This document shows, piece by piece, positions 55,119-64,000 of a DNA stretch of 64,000 nucleotides. Within the stretch, counting starts at the first letter, position 1. Each line of letters begins with the position of its first letter. Below the pieces are notes generated by a model, which made no database searches, was not told where the DNA came from, and worked only from the letters and a program-made list of their open reading frames with translations. Origin of the DNA: Owenia fusiformis (taxonomy: Eukaryota; Annelida; Polychaeta; Sabellida; Oweniidae); contig CAIIXF020000010.1 in assembly GCA_903813345.2 (NCBI GenBank), positions 27,492,425 to 27,556,424 on the forward strand. The letters are read 5' to 3'. The translations under genes were made by a program, and so were the position numbers.

Positions 55119-57785
55119 CCCATTTTCCCCGGTTTACCGGTACGATCGTAGGATGAAATCGTATTTATTTACCGGAAAACCGATTTGATCGTAGTTTTTC
55201 CTACCTTGTATATGATCGCTAATAGCAACGGCCTTGACCTACCATATATCATAGAATTCGCTACTGCGCATGCGTAGTATCTAATCTTCTGTTTCCTCTT
55301 AAAATTGTCAAAAAATTTCGAAAAAATATTATGAATTAGAGACGTTTTACGAGTTCAGATGAAGTGAAAGAGTGAAAACAAAATGGCGGAAGTTGAGGAC
55401 ATAAATTTCTCAGACAGGAGTGATATTGACATTGATTTTGAAGACTCCGATGACGAAAACTTGATTGGAAATGTTGGGAACGATCGTTTATTGAATTTAG
55501 CTTTGGGTCTCAATGTTGATGGAAACATTATCGATCACGATTCAGACAGTGATAATGACTTTCTTGGGTTCGATGGCGGTTGGAGGTTTGAACATTTTCA
55601 TTCAAAGCCTGAACCTGTGTTCAATTTGAATGGTGGCATCAGAGCAGTCGACCCACCAGATTCTGAATCTGTTCATTTCTTTGAACTGATGTTTAGTCAT
55701 GAAATTATGGAGCTAATAATTACTGAAACAAACAGATATGCCCCAGACATAGGACCTAAGTGATGAGGTAATTTGACAATACCTAAACTTCGTGCATTTC
55801 TCGGGATATGCTTGAGTATGGGGATAATGAAACTCCCTACAAGGTACATATACATTTCATTATTTCATATTCTTACCCCCATGACCCCTCAGTATTTTTT
55901 ATAATCTAAAAATATTTTAAAAGTCATATGTAAACAATTTGACTTACCGAATTCAAAATTATTTTTCAGGTCCGACTATTGGAGGAAAAAATTCAACATA
56001 CTGTCAACAAATTTTGGCGAGTATATGGCGAGGGATCGCTTTGATGAGATCTAGAGATATCTGCATCTTGAGAACAATGAGGGGGACATAGACAAAACGG
56101 ACAGGATTTGGAAGATAAGGCGATATCTTGATCACCTAAATGCCAACTTTAAGTCTGCATACACACCCTATGGCACTTTCAGCCTGGATGAGTCAATGGT
56201 GAAATATAAGGGCAGACTCTCATTCAGGCAGTACATGCCCGCTAAACCTACAAAGTGGGGCATTAAATATTGGTCATTGGCAGAATCAACAACTGGATAC
56301 TGTTGGAATTTCCAAGTGTACACTGGAAAGGACCAAAGGGATGGAGAGGAGGGCTTAACTGGTCGGGTAGTTCGTGACCTTACTGCCCCACTTATGGGAA
56401 CCCAGGCTGCTGTATATATGGACAATTTTTATACGTCTATTGATACATTCAACTATCTTGCAGCACGTGGAGTCCATGCATGTGGGACAATTGGATCCAA
56501 CAGGAAGCAACTTCCTGGTCAGCTGTTACCAAAAAATTTGCAAAAACACCAGTATTGTCTCGCTGAATGGGATGATTTGTCATTCTGTCACTGGGTGGAT
56601 ACAAAGGCTGTGCTATTTTTGTCCAACTTTCATGGAGCTGCAGATACTGGCACAGTGAAAAGAAAACCCTCTGTTCGTGATGCTCAGGGTCAGCGACGTC
56701 AACAGAACACAGTCGTTCCAAAGATAGTGTCCGATTATCAATTACATTATAAAGGTGTTGATTTGTATGACCAAATGGTTGGATATTACAGTATGCCCCA
56801 TAGGTCAAAAAAATGGTGGAGGCGCATGTTTTTTTATGGCCTGGCAACTGCTGCTCACAATGCATATATGTGCAAAGGACAATATCAAGAATTTTCCAGA
56901 TGAAGACGTCCAGAACTGTTTGACCTGGAATACACTCAAGGACTTCCAGGAAAGTTTAATTACGAACCTTATAGGTGACTGGCCCTCAAGTCGTGCCCCC
57001 CGCCTTGCAGACGGGCCAGTGTGTGCTGATCCCTTACATACTGTAGAGCTTCACTATGCCAAATATAAAACTTGTCAAGAATGTGCACAGACTGCAAAAC
57101 AAGGGGAAAGACGTGGTGTGACAAAACATCGTTGTAGGCAATGCAACATTCCCATACATGAGAAGTGCCTCAGCAAACATATACAGCGTGCAATGAGATA
57201 ATACCCATGCTAACTGACTCATTAAAACTGTTTACATGTATATCATGTCTGACTGGATTATATATCAACATATATATGGGTTTAAATATTGTTAGAACAC
57301 TAGATTTTATATTTTTCTTATTTTTCACTTTTAGTGAAAAAACAGCCGAATTTGAAATGTGAGAGGGAAAACGCTAAAAATCATATCTCGAGATTGAGTA
57401 GGGCTAGAGAGCTCAAATAAACATGATTTTAAAGCTTATTTTTAGAGGAACAACTTTGTCATATGAACTTATGAACTTAGAACAACTTTGTAACTGACAT
57501 TTTTCAGTTGAATCTCAAAAATAATTTTTTTTTCTTGGCCTCATCTGACTAATTGTCCTTTGTGAGACCCCCACACCTTACATCATGATTTATGTTAATT
57601 GTTATTCATATGTAAGTAAAGATAATTCAATTCCCTACATTTTGATATATAGTTTTATTAAGAAATTTCCAATATTAAGCAAATTATAATTTTTTTTGTC
57701 CGAATTGTCAAAAACTATGGTTTTTCGCCAGATTTTTCCAGGGATTAAGGATTATCTCTGGGATTAGGGCTCAGGGAAAAATGGG
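55119..57785 (+). mobile_element. PiggyBac transposon in a TTAA site
   Basis: The element lies between two TTAA tetranucleotides (55115-55118 and 57786-57789), the invariable PiggyBac target. It begins CCCATTTTCCCC and ends with the inverse of CCCATTTTTCCC. It sits within the Gypsy relic whose protease ends at 54869 and whose integrase resumes at 57790. Confidence 0.92.
55383..57201 (+). pseudogene. PiggyBac transposase, with an intron and several lesions
   Basis: ATG at 55383 opens an acidic N-terminus. Two consecutive TGA codons follow at 55761-55766, after which the same frame continues. A GT-AG intron (55844-55969) follows, then a TAG near 56050, then an open frame (to 56903) with the DDE_Tnp_1_7 domain. 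The three catalytic Asp are present in SLDESM (56187), YMDNFYTS (56421) and GVDLYDQM (56760). A frameshift near 56870 leads to the C-terminal Cys-rich domain (57000-57201: CQEC, CRQC, HEKC) typical of the family. It is a recent but inactive copy. Confidence 0.88.
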
Positions 57786-57789
57786 TTAA

Positions 57790-58372
57790 TGAGGATAAAG
57801 TACCTGCATGGAGTGAATTGATACTGCCATGCAAATTTTCAGGAGCCCTCGTTGACAATTTTATATCAAAATTTGGCACACCCCTATATATCCATAGTGA
57901 GCAAGGAAGTAACTTTGAATCCAAACTATTCAAACAAGTATGCACATTGTTGGGAATGGATAAATCTCGCAATACTGGATATCATAGCCAATCAGATGGA
58001 TTTATCGAAAGAGCAAATCGTACGATTGAGGAAATGTTGAGTAAATGTATATGGCTAGATCAGAGAGACTGGAAAGTACATCTTCAACTTGTTATGATGT
58101 CATATCGTTCGGCTAGACAACAAAGTACGAGGTTCTCCCCAAATGAACTAATGCTTGGTCGGGAAATCAAATTACCAATTGATATACTATTGGGACTATA
58201 CTATTTGTGTCCTAGCGTAGATAAGGATATAACATTGGTGACATATGTGGATGAACTAAGACAAACTATGTACAGAATACATGAAGTGGCCCGGACTAAG
58301 TGTGCATTCATTATATACCAAATATTGGACCCGTCAGCTGAAATAATGATTACCCAATTAGCATTTGAATAG
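57790..58372 (+). pseudogene. Gypsy relic, integrase core
   Basis: The translation contains an integrase core end (FGTPLYIHSEQGSNFES, GYHSQSDGFIERANRTI) followed by a motif for the chain end (RFSPNELMLGREIKLPID). It continues the protease-bearing relic that lies left of the PiggyBac insertion. Confidence 0.8.
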
Positions 58373-58660
58373 ATTTTAATGCCCACTGCTGAGAAGTCCG
58401 CTAGCCACCAACTATCGAGTGAGGGTCGACTTTTGACCCAACTATCAAGCTTATCTGTTTACCCAATCTTTCAAATGAGGGTTATTCATAACATCAATAG
58501 GCTATCCTGGACCCTGTTGCTTTTATAGCTTTATTGCATGATAACTATCTCAAACTTACACCAAATGAGAACATGTTCGCTAGAAACTTCATAAAATAGA
58601 TTATACAATATTACTTCACCGCTAGTTGCAATATTTTCTAGCGAATACACACTAACATTG
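58310..58660. mobile_element. small insertion interrupting the integrase relic
   Basis: The integrase frame is lost near 58310 and resumes near 58665. The intervening DNA has the inverted pair TTCGCTAGAAA/TTTTCTAGCGAA (about 58568-58641). No clear target duplication was found, so the boundaries are approximate. Confidence 0.4.
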
Positions 58661-58664
58661 ATAT

Positions 58665-58986
58665 AGCCAGTAGGAGATATAAACAAGATTATGATAATAA
58701 ACTGCATAACCATCAATACATTGAAGGAGATGAAGTGATGTTATATACTCCAAGAAGTGTTCAAAGGAGATCAATTAAACTCTCCTGTTTATGGAGCGGA
58801 CCATATACTATATATCTGATCTCGTCTACCGGATTACGAAAAAGAATTCACACAACTACAAAATTGTGCACCACAACCAACCCGAATCCTTTTTCAAAAA
58901 AGATGAGGAAAAAGAATGGAATTAGATCGATCAGCACAATCGCAAAATTAGCACTGAGGGGGATTTGGGACTTCTTTGGTAAGTAG
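58665..58986 (+). pseudogene. Gypsy relic, integrase C-terminal part
   Basis: The frame reads GDEVMLYTPRSVQRRSIKLS and WSGPYTIYLI, a motif pattern of the integrase C-terminal domain after the core. Confidence 0.7.
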
Positions 58987-59275
58987 ATGGGTATATATGT
59001 GTTATGAAAATCAATATGCAAAAGTCCAGAGGGGTATTGATTGTGCTATCCTATGGCATAGAGCCTCTTTAATAATTAAGATTCAACGATCTTCTCTGGA
59101 AATTTCCCATTTTAAAAAATTGTACATGATACCATGGACGTAGGCCTATATAATATATGTCCATGATGATACATAAGAATAAAAAAAATTTATCCCGAAG
59201 GTTTCTGTTATGTCATTTATCATTTTACATATAGCCCCAGATAATCTTTATTCAACTTAAACTTAAACTACAGGT
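58987..59275. other. non-coding spacer in the relic
   Basis: No coding sequence or repeat is recognised. Confidence 0.4.
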
Positions 59276-59949
59276 ATGCCATACAGAGGATACCATCCGA
59301 GTAGACTTCAAAATGCTGTCCAGGGTTACAAGGCTGGTATGTCACTTACCGAATCTAGTGAAATATTCGGTGTGCCAAAATCAACAATTTATGACTATGG
59401 GACAGGCCGCATGGCATTTGGTGCTTCACCCGGTAGAAAGACAATACTCCCAGTTCACTGAGAACATAAAGTAGTAGACTGGGCTTGTAATCTGGCCAAC
59501 CTAGGAATAGGCATCAGCAGGGCATGTTTTATAGAATTTGTAAACTTAAGACAACATGTCTTTCGTTTAAATGTTTTATTATTGTAATAAAACATAAAGA
59601 TACACATGAAATTAAGATGCAACATTCTTATATCATCATTATGTGAATATGTATTGTACAACATATTTTAAGTGTAAATAAAGATAGATTTAAAATTAAA
59701 GGTAATAAAAAGCATACCTTGTTTGTTGCAGCGAACCGACATAGACGAATGGACTTTAGAACGGTCAAGTATTACTTTGACGACTTGAACCACATAATGA
59801 CATATTTCAATCTGCACAATAACCCCAGCAGATTGTGGAATGCAGATGAGACTGTGTTTTGCCTCAGCCACAAGTTCGTGAAAGTGATTGCACAGAAAGG
59901 CATCAAGTCCCTCCGGGGAAGGACCAGTTCTAACAAGGACAACATATGA
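59276..59949 (+). pseudogene. pogo/Tigger-like transposase fragments
   Basis: An N-terminal Psq-type helix-turn-helix (AGMSLTESSEIFGVPKSTI, 59333-59389) is followed, after a TGA and about 190 bp of unrelated AT-rich DNA, by a part with NPSRLWNADETVFCLS (first catalytic Asp) and SSNKDN (59719-59949). Spacing and motifs fit the pogo/jerky family. Much of the middle and the C-terminus is missing. Confidence 0.75.
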
Positions 59950-60045
59950 TTTTACAGACCTACAGAATAATCAAGCTATGACCAAACAATATTTTAACAA
60001 CATTACTGTTAATATAAAAAATCAAATTGGAGAATTGAGGTTATA

Positions 60046-60441
60046 ATGACAGAAATGGAGTACATGAAACAAAGTGTGATATTGCTAACTGATGGTATGC
60101 ATATTCATGCCAGACAAATGACAATGGCTGAAAATGTTTACATAAATTGGTTGAGTAGAATGGAAAAACTTCTCATAGGAAAAGTGCCAATCAACCTCAT
60201 CAACCCTGAAACAGTAATGGACATATTAAATCATGTAACTCAAGAACTTTCGAGAAAACATCATGGGTGGACATCAACCAATGATGGACTCTATATACTG
60301 TTACAAATACCAATACAACTGACTAAACTGAATAACTTTTCATACGCAACGACACATAAAAATAAAATACAACTATGGAACAATGCAATTTATATTTTCC
60401 ATGATGAAACTTTTGGTCACACACATGAGGAAACAACATAG
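60046..60441 (+). pseudogene. F-type Env remnant of the Gypsy relic
   Basis: The frame reads LIGKVPINLINPETVMDILN and, further on, LYILLQIPIQLTKLNNFSY. A P(x)LINPETV-type motif followed by an hydrophobic xIPIxL strand is the pattern of the mid-region of Gypsy/baculovirus F-type Env; the large element at 2777 has the related LPPHLISPSTLKLALSDI. It lies after the integrase of the same relic, as env should. The furin site and membrane anchor are not seen. The assignment rests on pattern recognition and is tentative. Confidence 0.5.
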
Positions 60442-60796
60442 AGGTTCGCTGAAAATACCTGGTGCCTCAGCAGTTAAGACGCCCTGCAAATTTTGTGGAA
60501 AACTTTTTGATTTAAGACAAGAAAATAAAGAATTCAAGGAACATTTGCTTAAACATAAAAGAAAAATACAAAAGAAACCAGATCTCATTGTTGTGAGTGA
60601 TGGAAAAACTGAGACCGATAGTAACTCTTCCACTAGAGTAGACTTACCCTCTGTATGGAGTCCTATTTCCCCATCAACAACACCAATCATTGATTCAGAC
60701 CCATGGGCAACTGAGGTATCTGTCAATACTCAGATAGGAACACCTGGCGCAACGCCATCACCAACGTTATACAAGTTGAAACAACAGCTCCTATGA
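60383..60796 (+). CDS. uncharacterised frame with a C2H2-like finger after the Env remnant
   Basis: An open frame of about 137 codons carries CKFCGKLFDLRQENKEFKEH followed by LLKH, a finger-like arrangement, and a Ser/Thr/Pro region with SVWSPIS and SDPWATE. Its position after an env-like remnant parallels the accessory ORF of the large element, which also combines short Trp segments with a Cys pair motif. It could also be a gag or host exon fragment. No homolog is recognised. Confidence 0.35.
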   Translation: MQFIFSMMKLLVTHMRKQHRGSLKIPGASAVKTPCKFCGKLFDLRQENKEFKEHLLKHKRKIQKKPDLIVVSDGKTETDSNSSTRVDLPSVWSPISPSTTPIIDSDPWATEVSVNTQIGTPGATPSPTLYKLKQQLL

Positions 60797-61220
60797 ATGC
60801 TGAGGGGGTGAATAGTAGTATACAAGGAACATCATCCCTCTCCGCATCACAGATAGTTACACTGGAGGAACGCCGTCCTACACATTTTTACAAGTCACAA
60901 CAACTATGCCTAGGAACGCTCGGGTGGAGAATGCTAGTACAAGGGGAACTTCATCCTCTATTCCTGTGCAGTTCACATCGATGGTCACTTTAACATATGT
61001 GTCAAATTCTAACTTAACAGAACAACAACAACCATGCTGTTCCCTACCAATAGATCCTGGAATCCTCCGGTTATCACATCTTCAGATATTGACACTCTGA
61101 TATCAAATGTGGGAGGAACATTTACAGCCACAGATCCATTGAATGGACCCTGGGCTCCTCCTATGAATGCGTCAAATGGAACCCTAAAACAACATTATTT
61201 TCACTGTTACACTTGTGAGA
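60797..61220. other. Ser/Thr-rich relic sequence
   Basis: Short overlapping frames of Ser/Thr/Pro-rich character continue in changing phases, with NGPWAPPMNAS near 61140. It looks like the broken continuation of the frame that ends at 60796. Confidence 0.3.
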
Positions 61221-61361
61221 TAATAAAAATTTTAAAAAAATTGGGCCAAAAAGGCCTTAAAGCCCCAAAAAGAATTACTGGGCCTTATAAGGCCTTATTT
61301 TTTCATTTCAGGCCAAATTTTGAAAAAATGGGGGGCCTGTACTTTCGGGACACCCTGTAGT
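61221..61361. mobile_element. palindromic AT-rich stretch ending in a transposon-like terminus
   Basis: AAGGCCTTATAAGGCCTT-like self-complementary blocks are followed by TACTTTCGGGACACCCTGTA. The last 17 bases resemble the terminal repeat of some Tc1/mariner-type elements. The partner end was not located. Confidence 0.4.
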
Positions 61362-64000
61362 TAAGGATTTTAAATAAAATGAAAAAAAAAGAAAAGGACT
61401 CTACAAACCACAAGAGTAGCAAATCGCAACACTAGGGAAAAGCACATGAGATTAAACCAGCACTAGAGACCATTAAGTGACATTAAAGCACCTAAAGAGC
61501 CTAAAGAAAGGACATAACCAACCAACCTTACCTTCTTCTAAAGCAGCTATACATTCGTCCAAAGATAAATCCCTGCATGTTTTTTACTGCGGTATTCAGG
61601 TCATGTCGTAATCATAAAATTTGAAATCTAATGTTCGCCATTTTTCCATATCACAATTTGAATTGCGAATTTTGATCTTATTACCTCACCAAAAATTCCA
61701 AAACACACATGAAGTGATCAATCTATCAGTTGACATCTTCTGGATCGCTAACTTAGAATTTACAGCCAGTTACTAATGTCAGACAATAACGACATTTCGT
61801 CCAGTTTTCGAATATCACCATTTTTCTTGGAGTCGTTTCTTTTAATATAAGATGAAACCCTGAAATGGATGGTCGGTTTTACTCGAGTCTCTAGCCAATT
61901 CTTGGTAACTTCATCTGGAACACTGTGAACCATTTGAAAAAAGCTGGCCGTCGTGTTATAAATTTATTTAAAGGCCGGTTTTAAAGTTGCTAGCAACTCC
62001 CAATAAAATATCAGGTTACATCCACACTTTAACATAGTACAGAAAGACAGGATTAGTAAGTTTAATTAACACCATTGCTTAATACTTGATTTTGATTGGC
62101 TTAGCTTGAGGACTTTTAAATTTGAAAAATGTTATTTCTGTCTTTAAATGTCTTATCACAACCCAACAAAATGATGAAGTTAAAATCTAACTGCAGAATA
62201 TGAACATCAAAACATTGAAATATGTACATAACAAAATTGGAAGCAAAACATTCTCTCAATCAATATGAAATTTGAGAAAATTGACCAGCTTTGTGAAAAT
62301 ATCAAAAATCCAGTTATTTTGGCTGTTCCATTAGTCTGCCTCCTATTTATACCCCATGTCCCTCTCTAATATTTTAAAAATCGCCAGATAAATAAACCTT
62401 ACTTCGGTCCAAAGCCTTCTCTATATTCCGGCTTTGAGTAGAAAGATTGAGCTGTCTTGGTATTGTAAATATTGTAAATCATTGTGTCACACGCACAGTA
62501 AATACGGCATAATAATATGCAGTGGCGTAGCCAGGATTTGGTGACCGGGGGTTCTATTTTTATGTTATTCACAAATCCCCCCTTCATTAGGGTTTCGCAA
62601 ATAATTCAATTTGTACAATTACACTCCTTCCAAAAGTTTGGCAATCCTAACTACCCCATTGGATTATGTATTAAAGCATCTTTAAGTTTGAATTCTTATT
62701 TGCATAATTTGTAAAGAAAAAACTATTTTGGGAGGGGAAATATAATTCATTTCAATACCTTCATTAAAGGCAGAGTCTGATCTATAGGGGGTGATAAAAT
62801 TACAAGCAACATGTATAATTGACCTACCAATCTATTCCTTACATTATCAAATACAATATCTCCCAAAAGATTCACAACATGTTATAAATTGGTGAAGGTT
62901 TGAATGATTCAAAGTGCAAAAATGAGTGAAAAATGTTTAAATTCTCCCAAATAATAAGAATGGTAACCATTCTTATAGAAAAATAATACATCTTTGTAAA
63001 AATCTTTAGTTTTCCTGGAATAAAGTATGAACTGTTGTGATTTTTAGAAAATAGACATGACAAGGAACGACATGAGAAAAGTCTGGACGTAAAAATGATT
63101 TTCAAAAATGACCTTGTAGCTTTGCAACTTTAATGTTCAAAAAGTAAAATAAACAGGCAACGTGCAAAAAAGTCCGACAACTTATAATTAATTTTCTGCA
63201 TCAAAATATACTTCGGTGAATCTTTTACTGAATACATATCCTGAAATCTGATTTGCCCCGAATCCACCATTATTTCAACTGATTTCTGGAAGACCCTGGA
63301 GCATGATTTGTTTCCAAGGAATATCAACTATTTCGCACAATTTATTCTTTAACTTAAGCTACTTCATCTAGGACAAAATAAATCACCTTATGCAATGACT
63401 TATCATTATTTTTCAGGAAATTTGTTGGAAGCCAGTTCGGATCAAATGCAAGGTTATTGAAATTGACGCAAACACCCTATACTCCGAAAGATTGTTGTTC
63501 TTTGATAACTTTTCACAACGTTTACACGAAGGCTTTATAAACTATCCGGGATAGTCGTATTACTGATGAAAATATCTATTATTCAAATAAGTGGGTCTCG
63601 GTTATGCTTTGTTTTAAAAAGTTAAAAATATTTCTTTGGACGTCATCGGAGCTCAGTGGTAAGTCCTCCAGAGCAGATCAACCGCAATTGATAATAAAAA
63701 CGTTTTAGTGGATAAAATTATATATAAATACAAGCGACTGTTACTTTGTTAAGTTCAGACGGCTTGATAACAAATGAGGCCTTCATTATTTGAAGATAAA
63801 TACCATATAATTTTTCAATGTTTTTTTTAATTATATTATTTATTCGCTAAACATATCATGACATTAACATGAAAATGGAGAGCAAGTAAACTGGAACGAT
63901 AACAATTTGAATTCTATACAATCTCTCAGATGAGTGGAGTGTATCTGAAAAAACAAAATAATTTTTTGCAATGATTGATTTTTCTTTGGAAAGTGATAGG
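61362..64000. other. non-coding, no gene seen
   Basis: The stretch is AT-rich without a supported gene. A CAGTGGCGTAGCCAGGATT terminus at 62520-62538 is the end of a hAT-like MITE fragment. AGCTCAGTGGTAAG at about 63650-63663 resembles a polymerase III A box, but no tRNA fold accompanies it. Confidence 0.45.

Noticed and set aside
63641-63700. tRNA-like AGCTCAGTGGTAAG stretch
   Set aside because: It resembles an A box, but there is no acceptor stem, anticodon arm or B box (GGTTCGAAT-type) downstream, so it is at most a SINE fragment.

Overview
The window is animal genomic DNA. It holds two spliced, intron-rich host genes in AT-rich sequence packed with many nested mobile elements. PTCD2 homology, GT-AG introns, PiggyBac, pogo, hAT-like and LINE relics, and Ty3/Gypsy elements with F-type envelope genes point to a bilaterian invertebrate. 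A mollusc, perhaps a bivalve, is my guess, but nothing here proves it. No bacterial operons, CRISPR arrays, rRNA or convincing tRNA genes were seen.

Layout. 1-2776: non-coding flank with one small hAT-like MITE (1863-2146). 2777-19642: one 16.9 kb insertion, a retrovirus-like Ty3/Gypsy element bounded by a 4-bp duplication (ATAG). It has two apparently identical 400-bp LTRs; gag; a pol with protease, RT, RNase H, integrase and a terminal chromodomain; an unknown 139-codon ORF followed by a poly(A) tract; a furin-type F-like env; an accessory ORF that seems reachable only by splicing from the env start; and 3.5 kb of repeat-bearing non-coding DNA. Beyond its 3' LTR lies an inverted copy of the first 200 bp of the LTR. 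19643-24456: non-coding, with a 1-kb foldback. 24457-28542 (+): five exons of a C2H2 zinc-finger/AT-hook gene whose 5' end was not found. 31178-41470 (-): eight phase-consistent exons of PTCD2, convergent with the zinc-finger gene and lacking the first exon. Its 5.9-kb intron holds a satellite array, a foldback inserted in that array, and other repeats. 41472-61360: nested transposon relics: two decayed LINEs, a Gypsy element with 139-bp LTRs, a second env-bearing Gypsy relic, a PiggyBac element in a TTAA site, and a pogo fragment. 61361-64000: no gene seen.

How the large element probably works. Gag is made from the LTR transcript. Just before the gag stop sit a canonical -1 slippery heptamer (UUUAAAC) and, six bases on, an 8-bp stem-loop; together they would deliver Gag-Pol. 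An E-box and a TATA-like site lie upstream of env, and a strong splice donor eight codons into env is in phase with an acceptor at 14858. Together these suggest separate env and accessory transcripts, as in complex retroviruses. The identical LTRs imply a recent insertion, yet env has a frame break before its membrane-spanning part. This element is the most likely candidate for an undescribed system here.
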